From assembly GCA_964584755.1 (NCBI GenBank), contig CAZPAV010000013.1, positions 1 to 61,323 of the forward strand: a stretch of 61,323 nucleotides of DNA. Direction: 5' to 3'. The notes below the pieces were generated by a model. It was not told where the DNA came from. It worked only from the letters and a program-made list of their open reading frames with translations, and ran no database searches. Positions 40,937-51,029 of the stretch are shown piece by piece (position 1 is the first letter of the stretch; every line of letters starts with the position of its first letter). The position numbers and the translations under genes were made by a program. The DNA is from CAZPAV01 sp964584755. GTDB taxonomy: Bacteria > Actinomycetota > Acidimicrobiia > Spongiisociales > UBA5794.

Positions 40937-42009
40937 GCGGCGTCACCGCGCGCTTCGTCCTCCTCCCGGGCGACGGCATCGGTCCCGAGGTCGTCGCCGA
41001 GGCCCGCCGCGTCCTCGAGGCGGTGGCCGGGGACGGCGGACACCGCTTCGCCTTCGAGGAGCGGCCCATCGGCGGCGTCGCCATCGACACGTACGGGGAC
41101 CCCCTCCCCGAGTCGACGCTGGCCGCCTGCCGGCAGGCGGACGCCGTCATCCTCGGGGCGGTCGGAGGTCCCCGCTGGGACGACCCCACGGCGAAGACAC
41201 GGCCCGAGGCCGGGCTCCTCGGCCTCCGCCGCGGCCTGGGGCTCTTCGCCAACCTCCGGCCGATCCGTGCCCTCGGCCCGCTCGTCGACAGCTCACCGCT
41301 GCGACCCGAGATCGTGCGGGACGTCGACCTCCTCTTCGTGAGAGAGCTCATCGGTGGCATCTACTTCGGCGGATCCCACCTCTCCCCCGACGGCCGCCTC
41401 GCCTGGGACCGGATGGCGTACACCGTGCCCGAGATCGAACGCGTCGTCCGCGTGGCGGGAGAGGCGGCCCGGCGCCGTCGGGGCCGGCTCACCTCGGTGG
41501 ACAAGGCGAACGTCCTCGAGGTCTCGCGCCTGTGGCGCCGGGTCGCGGCCCGCGTGGTCGCCGAGGAGTTCCCGGACCTCGAGTACGACGTGGTCCTCGT
41601 CGATGCCATGGCGATGCACCTCCTGAGGCGGCCGCGCGACTTCGACGTCGTCGTCACCGGCAACCTCTTCGGCGACATCCTCACCGACGAGGCCTCGGTG
41701 CTCCCCGGCTCCATGGGGCTCCTCCCCTCCGCCTCCCTGGGGGAGGGCCCGCCGGGGCTGTTCGAGCCGGTGCACGGCTCCGCGCCGGACATCGCGGGGA
41801 AGGGGATCGCCAACCCCCTGGCGGCGATCCTCGCCGCGGCGATGGCGTTGCGCCACGCCCTCGGGCTCGAGGAGGCCGCGGTCGCGGTGGAGGCGGCCGT
41901 GGCGAGCGTCCTCGCCGCCGGCATCCGCACCCCGGACATCGCCGCCGGGGGACCGGCGGTCTCCACCACCGAGATGGGCGACGCCGTCATCGCCGCACTA
42001 CGCGGCTGA
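40933..42009 (+). CDS. leuB: 3-isopropylmalate dehydrogenase
   Basis: Protein of 358 aa that oxidatively decarboxylates 3-isopropylmalate using NAD+. FVLLPGDGIGPEVV at the N-terminus, the substrate loop around LRRGLGLFANLRPIR, catalytic Lys in TSVDKANVLEVSRLW, Asp residues in TGNLFGDILTDEASVLPGS, and HGSAPDIAGKGIANP for NAD. The GTG start overlaps the leuA stop (GTGA). leuC and leuD are not in the window, so isomerisation is encoded elsewhere. Confidence 0.96.
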   Translation: MSGVTARFVLLPGDGIGPEVVAEARRVLEAVAGDGGHRFAFEERPIGGVAIDTYGDPLPESTLAACRQADAVILGAVGGPRWDDPTAKTRPEAGLLGLRRGLGLFANLRPIRALGPLVDSSPLRPEIVRDVDLLFVRELIGGIYFGGSHLSPDGRLAWDRMAYTVPEIERVVRVAGEAARRRRGRLTSVDKANVLEVSRLWRRVAARVVAEEFPDLEYDVVLVDAMAMHLLRRPRDFDVVVTGNLFGDILTDEASVLPGSMGLLPSASLGEGPPGLFEPVHGSAPDIAGKGIANPLAAILAAAMALRHALGLEEAAVAVEAAVASVLAAGIRTPDIAAGGPAVSTTEMGDAVIAALRG

Positions 42010-42054
42010 CCTCCGCGGGGGACGGATCCGCGCCCACGCTGCTTCACTGGGAGC

Positions 42055-43575
42055 ATGACCCGGTGCCTCCCCCGGCCGCTCGCCCTCCTCCTCGCCGCCG
42101 CCCTCCTCGGAGGGTGCGCCACGGCCGCGCCACCGACGACGCCCCCGGTCCCACCCCCGGCGGCGTCCTCTACGGCGCCGGCCCCCACCGCTTCGCCCTC
42201 GCCGGAACCGGAACCGGTGCCTGTCGGCGGAGGCGGACCGACGACCACGCTCCCGGGCGCGAACCCCGGCTCGCTGGGTGATCCCCTCTACCCCGGTCTC
42301 GGCAACGCCGGGTACGACGTCACCCGCTACGACCTCGACCTCACCCTGCCCTCGGCTCCGGACGATCCCCTCACCGGCGTGGTCGCGATCGACGCCGTGG
42401 CGACGGCGCCCCTGCCCCGCTTCCACCTCGACCTGGAGGGGTTCGAGGTCGCCGCGGTCACCGTCGATGGAGAACCGGCCCGGTTCCGCCGTGACGGCAG
42501 CGAACTCGTCGTCACCCCACCGTCGGCGGTGCGGACCGGAGCGGCCTTCACCGTCGTCGTCTCCTACGCCGGACCGCCCCGCCCGGTCTCCTCCGCGGCG
42601 CTCGGCTTCCCCATCGGCTGGGCGACCGGACCGGACGGGGAACGGTACGTCGCCGCCGAGCCCGACGCCGCCCACAGCTGGTTCCCCGCCAACGATCACC
42701 CCCTCGACAAGGCCGCGTTCGACTTCCACCTCACCGTCCCCGACGGGGTGTTCGCCGCGGCCAACGGGACCCTCGTCGGAACGACCGAGGACATCGGCGC
42801 GACCACGTACGACTGGTCGGAGCCCGGCCCCATGGCTCCGTACCTCGCCACGGTCGTGTACGGTCCCGGGTACCGCCTCGTCCCGGACGGCGCCTCCTCG
42901 GCCGTCGCCGGCGTCCCCGTCCGTCACGTCCTCCCCCGCGACCTGGCCGCCCGGCCCCCGGCGAGCCTGGGGCGAACCGGGGAGATGATCGCCTTCCTCG
43001 CCGACCGCTTCGGACCCTTTCCCTTCGATCGCGCCGGGGTCGCCATCGTCGGGGGTTTCGCCTCCGCGCTGGAGACCCAGACCCTCGTCCTCGTCGACCG
43101 CTCCCTGGCGACGGCTCCCGCCGCCGAGCTCGTCCTCGTCCACGAGCTCGCCCACGAGTGGTTCGGGAACTCGGTCTCGGTCGCCCGCTGGGACGACGTC
43201 TGGCTCAACGAGGGATTCGCCACCTTCGCCGAGCTGCTGTGGGTCGAGCGGGAGGAGGGCGCCACGGCGTATCGGCGGGAGCTGACGCGACGTCGCGAGG
43301 CCGTCCTTCGCCGCTCCCCGCCCCCGCCGGGCCGCCCTCCCGCCGACGACCTGTTCAACCTGGGCGTGTACGAGCGGGGCGCGCTCACCCTCGCCGCCCT
43401 CCGTGACGAGGTGGGCGACGAGACGTTCTTCGGGATCCTCCGCACGTACGCCACCCGCTTCCGGTACGGCAACGCCACGACGGCCGATCTCGTGGCGGTC
43501 GCCGAGGAGGTCTCCGGCCGGGACCTCGAGGCCTTCTTCACGGCCTGGCTGGTCGCACCCGACCTTCCCGACTGA
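42055..43575 (+). CDS. M1-family metallopeptidase, lipoprotein
   Basis: Protein of 506 aa. A signal peptide with lipobox (LLAAALLGGCATA, lipidated Cys at 20) and a Pro/Thr/Ser-rich spacer (about 25-75) put it on the outer face of the membrane. The peptidase core has a beta domain, then the zinc motif HELAHEWFGN and, 18 residues on, NEGFATFAE (HExxH-x18-E). It lacks the ARM-like C-terminal domain of full aminopeptidase N, so it is a short M1 peptidase. It starts 45 bp after leuB and probably has its own promoter. Confidence 0.9.
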   Translation: MTRCLPRPLALLLAAALLGGCATAAPPTTPPVPPPAASSTAPAPTASPSPEPEPVPVGGGGPTTTLPGANPGSLGDPLYPGLGNAGYDVTRYDLDLTLPSAPDDPLTGVVAIDAVATAPLPRFHLDLEGFEVAAVTVDGEPARFRRDGSELVVTPPSAVRTGAAFTVVVSYAGPPRPVSSAALGFPIGWATGPDGERYVAAEPDAAHSWFPANDHPLDKAAFDFHLTVPDGVFAAANGTLVGTTEDIGATTYDWSEPGPMAPYLATVVYGPGYRLVPDGASSAVAGVPVRHVLPRDLAARPPASLGRTGEMIAFLADRFGPFPFDRAGVAIVGGFASALETQTLVLVDRSLATAPAAELVLVHELAHEWFGNSVSVARWDDVWLNEGFATFAELLWVEREEGATAYRRELTRRREAVLRRSPPPPGRPPADDLFNLGVYERGALTLAALRDEVGDETFFGILRTYATRFRYGNATTADLVAVAEEVSGRDLEAFFTAWLVAPDLPD

Positions 43576-43625
43576 CGGGACCGCGGTGCGCGCCGGGGGA
43601 GCGGTCTCCGCCCGGAACACCCGGC

Positions 43626-43645
43626 CCGGCCCTCAGCGGGGCCGG
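43626..43645. terminator. GC-rich hairpin between convergent genes, possible terminator
   Basis: CCGGCCC (43626-43632) pairs with GGGCCGG (43639-43645), loop 6 nt, over the stop codon of the thioesterase gene and after the M1 peptidase gene. No T-run. Weak evidence. Confidence 0.3.
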
Positions 43646-44079
43646 CGCACCGCCATGGTGACCGTCGTCCGGGCGAGCCGGCGTCCCCGGTCGTCGGTCA
43701 TGTCCACCTCCCAGACCCAGCTCCTCCGTCCCCGGTGGATGGGCCGGGCCTCCGCCCGGACCCTTCCGGCGGTGGCGGGGCGGAGGAAGTGCGTCAGGTT
43801 GCTCTGACCGAAGGCGACGAGACCCTCGGGGGCCACCGCGGCCACGGTGCCCACCGAGACCAGCGTCTCCGCGAGGGCGGCGTACACCCCTCCGTGGACG
43901 AGTCCGAGCGGCTGGAGGTGGCGGTTGGCCACGTCGAACCAGGCGTGCCACACGACGGGATCGGCATCGAGGTCGGGCTCCTCGATGTGGAACCCGAGCA
44001 TCGCCTCGAGGGACTCCCCCTCCGGTACGACGAGGAGACGCGGGTCGAGGTCGATGCTGCGATGGTCGAACTCCGGCAT
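43633..44079 (-). CDS. PaaI-type hotdog thioesterase
   Basis: Protein of 148 aa with a hotdog fold pattern: LQPLGLVHGGVYAALAETLVSVGT carries the HGG motif with a catalytic Glu/Asp region of PaaI-type thioesterases, followed by GLVAFGQSNLTHFLRPATAGRVRAEARPIHRGRRSWVWEVD. It would hydrolyse an acyl- or aryl-CoA. GAGGAGGACGAG precedes the ATG at 44079. It lies 32 bp downstream of the glutamate-synthase-like gene, perhaps in one transcript. Confidence 0.85.
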   Translation of the reverse strand: MPEFDHRSIDLDPRLLVVPEGESLEAMLGFHIEEPDLDADPVVWHAWFDVANRHLQPLGLVHGGVYAALAETLVSVGTVAAVAPEGLVAFGQSNLTHFLRPATAGRVRAEARPIHRGRRSWVWEVDMTDDRGRRLARTTVTMAVRRPR

Positions 44080-44111
44080 GGCTCGTCCTCCTCGGAGATC
44101 GGGCGTCGGGG

Positions 44112-45653
44112 TCAGGGCGCGCCCGAGTCGTAGAGCATCCTCCGCACCACGGCGAGCTCCTCCTCGCGGCGAGCCCGCCGGCGCGCATCGTAGGCGAATC
44201 GCTCCGCCGCCGAGACCGCGCCCCCGGCTCCGTCGAGGATGACGAGACGATCCAGCCCGATCTCCGCGGGGTGCCCGACGCCGCAGGCGTTGACGAGACG
44301 GATGAGCTCCTGCCGGAAGCCGACGAGGAACGTGGCCACCCGCTCCGCCTTCCCGCCGACGTCGATGCCGCGCTGCAGCCACCGCGACTGGGTGGCGACG
44401 CCCGTGGGGCACCGACCGGTGTGGCAGCGTTGCGCCTGGACGCACCCGACCGCGAGCATGACCTCCCGCCCGAGGTTGATGCCGTCACACCCGAGGCCGA
44501 AGGCGAGCAGCGCCCGGTCGGGGAGACCGAGACGACCCGAGCCGAACCACACGACGTCGTCGGCGACTCCTCGCTCGGCGAAGATCCGGTACACCGCGGG
44601 GAACGCCTCGACGAACGGCAGCGAGACGTGGTCGGTGAAGGCGAGCGGAGCGGCCCCGGTGCCTCCCTCTCCTCCGTCGATGGTGATGAAGTCCACCCCC
44701 CGACCCCCCTCGGCCATGGCGTCGGCGAGCTCGACCCAGAACCCGGTCTCCCCCACCGCCGACTTGATCCCCACGGGCAGGCCGGAGCGGTCGGCGAGCT
44801 CCTCGACGAAGTCGAGCATCCCGTCCACGTCGGAGAAGGCGCGGTGTCGGGGCGGGCTGTGGCAGTCGCGGCCGGCCGGGATCCCCCGGATCGCGGCGAT
44901 CTCGGCCGTCACCTTCGCCGCGGGGAGGAGCCCCCCGAGCCCCGGCTTCGCGCCCTGGGAGAGCTTGATCTCGATCGCTCGGACCCGGTGCCGCGCGACC
45001 GTCTCGAGGAAGCGGCCCATGTCGAAGCCGCCCGCGGGGGTCCGCGCCCCGAAGTACCCGGTGCCGAGCTGCCACACGAGGTCGCCACCCTCGTCGTGGT
45101 ACGGCGTGATCCCACCCTCGCCGGTGCCGTGGAGCACGTGGGCCCGGGCCGCCCCCCGATTCATCGCCCTCACCGCGGCCGCCGACAGCGCGCCGAAGCT
45201 CATCGAGGAGATGTTCACCACCGACTCCGGACGGAACGCCCCCCGGCGGCGGCGGGGGCCGCCGAGGACCTTGGCCATGGGGAGGAGGTGCAGCTCCCCC
45301 GCCGCCGGGCTCCCGGGAGGAGGCTCGGGATGCGGGAACGCGGCGTGGCGAACGATCACGTACGACGAGACGCGGTCGAGGTCGTTGTCGGTTCCGAACC
45401 CGAAGAGGTTGTTCTCTCCCTTGGCGGTGGCGTAGATCCAGCGCCGCTGGTCCCGGGAGAAGGGACGCTCGGCGTCGTTGTCGGTGACGATGTACTGCCG
45501 CAGCTCGGGTCCGATCCCCTCGAGGAGGAACCGGAGATGACCGACGATCGGGAAGTTGCGGAGGATCGCGTGCCGTCGCTGGATCAGGTCGTACGCCGCC
45601 ACCGCGACCAGCGCCCCGACGACGAGGAGGAGCAGGAGGAGCCAACCACCCAT
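44112..45653 (-). CDS. FMN-binding glutamate synthase-like protein, membrane-anchored
   Basis: Protein of 513 aa. An N-terminal membrane segment (residues 3-20) is followed by a GltB-type FMN barrel: NISSMSFGALS, RAIEIKLSQGAKPGLGG, FITIDGGEGGTGAAP, and the cysteine motif CVQAQRCHTGRCPTGVATQ that binds the 3Fe-4S cluster. It lacks the glutamine amidotransferase and C-terminal GXGXG domains of true GltB, as in the YerD-like family whose reaction is unknown. ATG at 45653, with TACACT 8 nt before it; divergent from the DapA-like gene. Confidence 0.88.
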   Translation of the reverse strand: MGGWLLLLLLVVGALVAVAAYDLIQRRHAILRNFPIVGHLRFLLEGIGPELRQYIVTDNDAERPFSRDQRRWIYATAKGENNLFGFGTDNDLDRVSSYVIVRHAAFPHPEPPPGSPAAGELHLLPMAKVLGGPRRRRGAFRPESVVNISSMSFGALSAAAVRAMNRGAARAHVLHGTGEGGITPYHDEGGDLVWQLGTGYFGARTPAGGFDMGRFLETVARHRVRAIEIKLSQGAKPGLGGLLPAAKVTAEIAAIRGIPAGRDCHSPPRHRAFSDVDGMLDFVEELADRSGLPVGIKSAVGETGFWVELADAMAEGGRGVDFITIDGGEGGTGAAPLAFTDHVSLPFVEAFPAVYRIFAERGVADDVVWFGSGRLGLPDRALLAFGLGCDGINLGREVMLAVGCVQAQRCHTGRCPTGVATQSRWLQRGIDVGGKAERVATFLVGFRQELIRLVNACGVGHPAEIGLDRLVILDGAGGAVSAAERFAYDARRRARREEELAVVRRMLYDSGAP

Positions 45654-45661
45654 GGCGCGGG

Positions 45662-45667
45662 AGTGTA
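45662..45667 (-). promoter_or_regulatory. -10 hexamer for a leaderless mRNA (glutamate synthase-like gene)
   Basis: TACACT on the minus strand, 8 nt before the ATG at 45653. Confidence 0.5.
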
Positions 45668-45700
45668 CGGCACCGCGACCGGCTGCCCGCGAGGCGTCGG

Positions 45701-45706
45701 TATCGT
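45701..45706 (+). promoter_or_regulatory. -10 hexamer for a leaderless mRNA (DapA-like gene)
   Basis: TATCGT, 7 nt before the ATG at 45714, in a 60-bp divergent spacer shared with the minus-strand element. Confidence 0.55.
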
Positions 45707-45713
45707 CCCCGCC

Positions 45714-46574
45714 ATGCGTGTGCCACCCCGAATCCTTCCTGCCCTCGTCACCCCCTTCACCGGCGACGGCGAGCTCGACCTCGCCGCCCACCGACACAAC
45801 CTCCGCACCCTGAGAGGACGCGGCGTCACCGGCTTCCTCCTCGCCGGCTCGACCGGCGAGGGCCCGTACCTCGAGCCCGGCGAGCGGGCCCGCCTCGTCG
45901 CCGCCGCCCGCACCGAGTTGGGTGACGCCCCCTTCCTCCTTTGCGGGGTCGCCGCGGAGACGACACGCGCCGCGCTCGCCCAGGCCAGGGAGGCCGCCGC
46001 GGCCGGCGCCGACGCAGTGCTCGTCATGACGCCGACCACGCTCGTGCGCGGCCGGCACCGGCTCGTCGCCGACCACCTCGCGGCGGTGGCGGAGGAGGGC
46101 GGACTCCCCCTCCTCGTCTACTCGGTGCCACCGGTCACGGCGTACGAGATCCCGGTGGAGACGGTGCGGGATCTCGCCCGCCACGACGGCGTCGTCGGCA
46201 TGAAGGACTCCGGGGGCGACGCGGGCCGCGTTCCGCTCCTCGGCGATCTCCTCGACACGGGCTTCCTCCTCTTCTGCGGCGCCTCGCCCGCGGTGGGCGC
46301 GGCCGTCGCCGCCGGCGCCTACGGTGCGATCACCGCGAGCGCCAACTACGCCGCTTCGCTCCTCGAGAGCATCCTCGCCGGCGACGCCGCGGCCCAGGTG
46401 ACCCTCACCCGGCTCACCGCCGCCGTCGAACGCCACGGGATCGTCGGCACGAAGACCGCCGCCGCCGCGCTCGGCCTCCGGCCGGGCCTCCCCAGGGCGC
46501 CGCTCCGTCCCCCCGCGACGGCGGTCGTCGAGGAGATCCGCCGTGCCCTCGCCGAGGCGGGCCTCCCCGGATGA
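45714..46574 (+). CDS. DapA/NanA-family aldolase
   Basis: TIM-barrel class I aldolase of 286 aa. Pyruvate-binding GSTGEGPYL (usually GTTGE), catalytic Tyr region LLVYSVPPVTAYEIP and Schiff-base lysine in VVGMKDSGGDAGR. True DapA has the same scaffold, but the substituted substrate loop and the absence of nearby lysine genes leave the aldehyde partner open; a dihydrodipicolinate synthase, N-acetylneuraminate lyase or keto-sugar acid aldolase are all possible. Confidence 0.82.
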   Translation: MRVPPRILPALVTPFTGDGELDLAAHRHNLRTLRGRGVTGFLLAGSTGEGPYLEPGERARLVAAARTELGDAPFLLCGVAAETTRAALAQAREAAAAGADAVLVMTPTTLVRGRHRLVADHLAAVAEEGGLPLLVYSVPPVTAYEIPVETVRDLARHDGVVGMKDSGGDAGRVPLLGDLLDTGFLLFCGASPAVGAAVAAGAYGAITASANYAASLLESILAGDAAAQVTLTRLTAAVERHGIVGTKTAAAALGLRPGLPRAPLRPPATAVVEEIRRALAEAGLPG

Positions 46575-46606
46575 CCACGGATTTCGCCGTTTCGCGACGG
46601 CGCGCC

Positions 46607-46612
46607 TAGCGT
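46607..46612 (+). promoter_or_regulatory. -10 hexamer for a leaderless mRNA (transhydrogenase)
   Basis: TAGCGT, 7 nt before the GTG start at 46620. Confidence 0.55.
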
Positions 46613-46619
46613 TCCGCCG

Positions 46620-47798
46620 GTGCGCGTCGGGATCCCAAGAGAGCGGGCGGCGCGGGAGCGGCGGGTGGCCGCGGTCCCCGACTCCGTCCGGGCCTTCGTG
46701 GCGCGGGGGTGGACGGTCCGGGTGGAGACCGGCGCCGGGGTCGCCGCGGGGTTCCCCGACGACGCGTACCGTGACGCCGGAGCCGAGATCGTCGCGGACG
46801 CCGCCGGTGCCCACGACGCGGACCTCGTCCTGCGCGTGGGGCCGCCGGACCCCGGCGAGGTGGCCCTCCTCCCACCGCAGTCGGTCCTGGCGGGGTTCCT
46901 CGACCCGTTCGTGAACCTCCCGCTCGTGACGGCCTTCGCCGAGCACCGGGTCGACGCCATCGCCGTCGAGGCCATTCCCCGCACGACGCTCGCCCAGGCC
47001 ATGGACGCGCTCTCCTCCCAGGCCACGGTCACCGGATACGCCGCGGTCCTCCTCGCCGCGGAGACATCCCCCCGCTTCCTCCCCATGCTCGTCACCGCCG
47101 CCGGCACGATCCCCCCCGCCCGGGTTCTCGTCCTCGGCGTGGGCGTCGCCGGACTCCAGGCGATCGCCACGGCCCGCCGTCTCGGGGCGGTGGTCCACGC
47201 CTACGACATCCGCCCGGAGACGCGGGAACAGGTCGAGTCCCTCGGAGCGCGCTTCGTCGAGGCGCCCACCCAGGAGGGCGACGAGAGCGGCTACGCCCGC
47301 GAGGTGGACGCCGCCACCCGGCGGGAGCAGCAGGAGATCCTCGCCGGGTACGTGGCGGACGCCGACATCGTCATCACCACCGCCCAGATCCCCGGACGAC
47401 CCGCCCCGCGCCTCGTCACCGCCGAAGTGCTCGCTCGCATGCACCCGGGCGCGGTCGTGGTCGACACCGCGGCGGCGAGCGGCGGCAACGTGGAGGGGAC
47501 CGTGCCCGACGAGGTCGTCGAGATCGCCGGGGTCCGCCTCTACGGACCCACCGACCTCCCGAGCCGCGTGCCCACCGACGCCAGTCGCATGTACGCCCGC
47601 AACCTCGAGGAGCTGGTGGCGCGACTGGCGACCGAGGAGGGGATCGCCATCGACCTCGACGACGAGGTCGTCGGTCCGGCGACGATCGTGCACCATGGCG
47701 AGATCGTCCATCCCCGCACCCGGGAGGCGCTGGCCCCGACGGACGGCACCGGCGCCACGGGCGGCCTCCCCCCGGGCGACGAGGAGGGAACGTCGTGA
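46620..47798 (+). CDS. pntAA: NAD(P) transhydrogenase subunit alpha part 1 (NAD-binding)
   Basis: Cytoplasmic dI domain of the proton-translocating transhydrogenase, 392 aa. It begins MRVGIPRERAARERRVAAVPDSV, has AMDALSSQATVTGYAAVLLAAE, the NAD-binding Rossmann loop VLVLGVGVAGLQAIATA and the mobile-loop region, and ends before any membrane segment. The alpha chain is therefore split, as in Rhodospirillum and many actinobacteria. GTG start. It overlaps the next gene by 4 nt. Confidence 0.93.
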   Translation: MRVGIPRERAARERRVAAVPDSVRAFVARGWTVRVETGAGVAAGFPDDAYRDAGAEIVADAAGAHDADLVLRVGPPDPGEVALLPPQSVLAGFLDPFVNLPLVTAFAEHRVDAIAVEAIPRTTLAQAMDALSSQATVTGYAAVLLAAETSPRFLPMLVTAAGTIPPARVLVLGVGVAGLQAIATARRLGAVVHAYDIRPETREQVESLGARFVEAPTQEGDESGYAREVDAATRREQQEILAGYVADADIVITTAQIPGRPAPRLVTAEVLARMHPGAVVVDTAAASGGNVEGTVPDEVVEIAGVRLYGPTDLPSRVPTDASRMYARNLEELVARLATEEGIAIDLDDEVVGPATIVHHGEIVHPRTREALAPTDGTGATGGLPPGDEEGTS

Positions 47799-48102
47799 GC
47801 GAGCTGTTCATCCAGGGCATCGTCGTCTTCGTGCTCGCCTCCTTCGTGGGCTTCGAGGTCATCTCGAAGGTGCCGCCGACGCTGCACACCCCCCTCATGT
47901 CCGGCGCCAACGCCATCTCCGGGATCTCGATCGTGGGGGCGGTCACCGCCGCGGCGCTCGACAAGGGACCGGCGGCGGTGGTCCTCGGCTTCCTCGCGGT
48001 GACCTTCGCCACGATCAACGTCGTGGGCGGCTTCCTCGTCACCGACCGCATGCTGGAGATGTTCAAGCGCAGGCCGACCCCCCGCCGGCGGGAGGCGGAG
48101 CG

Positions 48103-48106
<4 letters not shown>
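47795..48106 (+). CDS. pntAB: NAD(P) transhydrogenase subunit alpha part 2 (membrane)
   Basis: Membrane subunit of 103 aa, the second half of the split alpha chain. Three hydrophobic segments, with the conserved FVGFEVISKVPPTLHTPLMSGANAISG loop after the first. It forms part of the proton channel with PntB. GTG start overlapping the pntAA stop, and GTGA overlap with pntB. Confidence 0.93.
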
Positions 48107-49467
<1,361 letters not shown>

Positions 49468-49504
49468 GGTCGCCGCCCACGGCGCCGGCGCGACGCGCCA
49501 CCCG

Positions 49505-49510
49505 TAGCAT
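49505..49510 (+). promoter_or_regulatory. -10 hexamer for a leaderless mRNA (nitroreductase)
   Basis: TAGCAT, 6 nt before the ATG at 49517. Confidence 0.6.
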
Positions 49511-49516
49511 GGGACG

Positions 49517-50131
49517 ATGGAGTTCCACGACGTCGTCCGGCGCCGGCGCATGGTGCGCAGCTACCGGCCCGACCCGGTCGACCCCGCCGTGCTCGAGCGG
49601 ATCCTCGGCGCGACCCGGCACGCCCCCAGCGCGGGGTTCAGCCAGGGTCACTCCCTCGTCGTCGTCACCGAGGCGGAGACACGTCGCGCCATCGCGACGC
49701 TGGCGGGGGAGGCGGAGTACGTCGCCGCCGGGTTCGACCCCTGGATCTCCCGGGCGCCGGTGCACGTGGTGGTCTGCACCGAGAAGGTTCGGTACCTGGC
49801 CCGGTATCGCGAGCCCGACAAGGGAGGCCCCGACGGTCCCCTCGCCCGGGAGGAGGCGTGGAGCGTCCCCTACTGGTGGGTGGACGCGGGCACCGTCCTC
49901 ATGCTCCTCCTCCTCGCCGCCGTCGACGAGGGTCTCGCCGCCGGCTTCCTCGGCGTCCACGCCGTGCCCGGACTCCGCGACCTCCTCGGCATCCCCGCCG
50001 ACGTCTCCCCCGTCGGGGTCGTCACCGTCGGGCATCCCGCACCCGACCGCAGGTCGGGGTCCCTGCGCCGCGGCCGCCGGCCCGCCGCCGAGGTGATCCA
50101 TCGAGAACGATGGGGCGGGCGGCCGGCGTAG
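49517..50131 (+). CDS. Nitroreductase family flavoprotein
   Basis: Protein of 204 aa with the nitroreductase FMN motif at the N-terminus, FHDVVRRRRMVRSYRPDPVD, then ATRHAPSAGFSQGHSLVVV, and a later GTVLMLLLLAAVDEGLAAGFLGV helix. It likely reduces quinones, nitro compounds or a flavin-linked substrate with NAD(P)H; relatives include BluB-like proteins, but no clear assignment is possible. It is flanked upstream by the transhydrogenase and downstream by an ABC exporter. Confidence 0.85.
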   Translation: MEFHDVVRRRRMVRSYRPDPVDPAVLERILGATRHAPSAGFSQGHSLVVVTEAETRRAIATLAGEAEYVAAGFDPWISRAPVHVVVCTEKVRYLARYREPDKGGPDGPLAREEAWSVPYWWVDAGTVLMLLLLAAVDEGLAAGFLGVHAVPGLRDLLGIPADVSPVGVVTVGHPAPDRRSGSLRRGRRPAAEVIHRERWGGRPA

Positions 50132-50134
50132 GCT
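50129..50134 (+). promoter_or_regulatory. -10 hexamer for a leaderless mRNA (ABC ATPase)
   Basis: TAGGCT, 7 nt before the GTG at 50142. The hexamer overlaps the stop codon of the nitroreductase gene. Confidence 0.55.
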
Positions 50135-50141
50135 GCCGATC

Positions 50142-51029
50142 GTGCTCGAGCTCGACACGGTCCAGAAGCGGTACGGGGCCGTGGCGGCCCTCGACGGATG
50201 CTCCCTGACCGTGGGACACGGCGAGATGGTGGGCCTGCTGGGCCCCAACGGCGCGGGGAAGACGACGGCCATGCGCACGATCTTCGACCTCGTCGTGCCG
50301 GACGGCGGAACGGTGCGCTGGAACGGTGCCCCCGTCACCGCCGTGACACGCCGCCGCTTCGGCTACATGCCCGAGGAGCGCGGCCTGTATCCCCGCATGC
50401 GGGTCCGTGACCAGGTGGCGTACTTCTCCCGCCTCCACGGTCTCCCCCGCGCCGCGGCGCGCCGTGCCGCGGACCGCTGGATGGCACGCCTCGGCCTCGC
50501 CGCACGCGCCGACTCCCGCCTCGAGACGCTCTCCCACGGCAACCAGCAGCGCGCCCAACTGGCGGTGGCCCTGGCGCACGAGCCGGAGCTCCTCGTCCTC
50601 GACGAGCCCTTCTCGGGGCTCGACCCCCTGGGGGTCGCCGCCATGGCCGAGGTGCTCGGCGAACGCGCCGCGGCCGGTGCCGCCGTGCTGTTCTCGAGTC
50701 ACCAGCTCGACCTCGTCGAGGACCTGTGCGAGCGCGTCGTCGTCCTCGACCGGGGACGGGTCGTCCTCGAAGGCCGCGTCGCCGACCTCCGCGCCTCGTC
50801 ACCGCGCCGTTACCTGGAGGCCACCGTCGTGGGCGGGGGCCGCTGGTGGGAGGCGCTGCCGGAGGCCACGCCGGTGCGGACCGAGGGGGATCGGGTCCGG
50901 CTCGCGGTGACGGCGAGCCTGGATCTGGGCACGGCCGCCGCCGCGGCACGGCGCCGCGGGAGGCTGGTGACGTTCCGCTTCGAGCCCCCCACGCTCTCGG
51001 AGCTCTTTCGCGAGGCGGTGGGGAGATGA
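50142..51029 (+). CDS. ABC transporter ATP-binding protein (NatA-like)
   Basis: Protein of 295 aa. Walker A GPNGAGKTT (residues 34-42), Q-loop region around YMPEERGLYPRM, signature LSHGNQQR (LSGGQ variant with H and N), Walker B LLVLDEPFSGLDPLG, H-loop SSHQLDLVEDL. A C-terminal domain of about 80 aa is typical of the NatA/ABC-2 exporter group. It pairs with the permease gene, whose ATG overlaps its stop. The GTG start follows TAGGCT closely. Confidence 0.92.
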   Translation: MLELDTVQKRYGAVAALDGCSLTVGHGEMVGLLGPNGAGKTTAMRTIFDLVVPDGGTVRWNGAPVTAVTRRRFGYMPEERGLYPRMRVRDQVAYFSRLHGLPRAAARRAADRWMARLGLAARADSRLETLSHGNQQRAQLAVALAHEPELLVLDEPFSGLDPLGVAAMAEVLGERAAAGAAVLFSSHQLDLVEDLCERVVVLDRGRVVLEGRVADLRASSPRRYLEATVVGGGRWWEALPEATPVRTEGDRVRLAVTASLDLGTAAAAARRRGRLVTFRFEPPTLSELFREAVGR

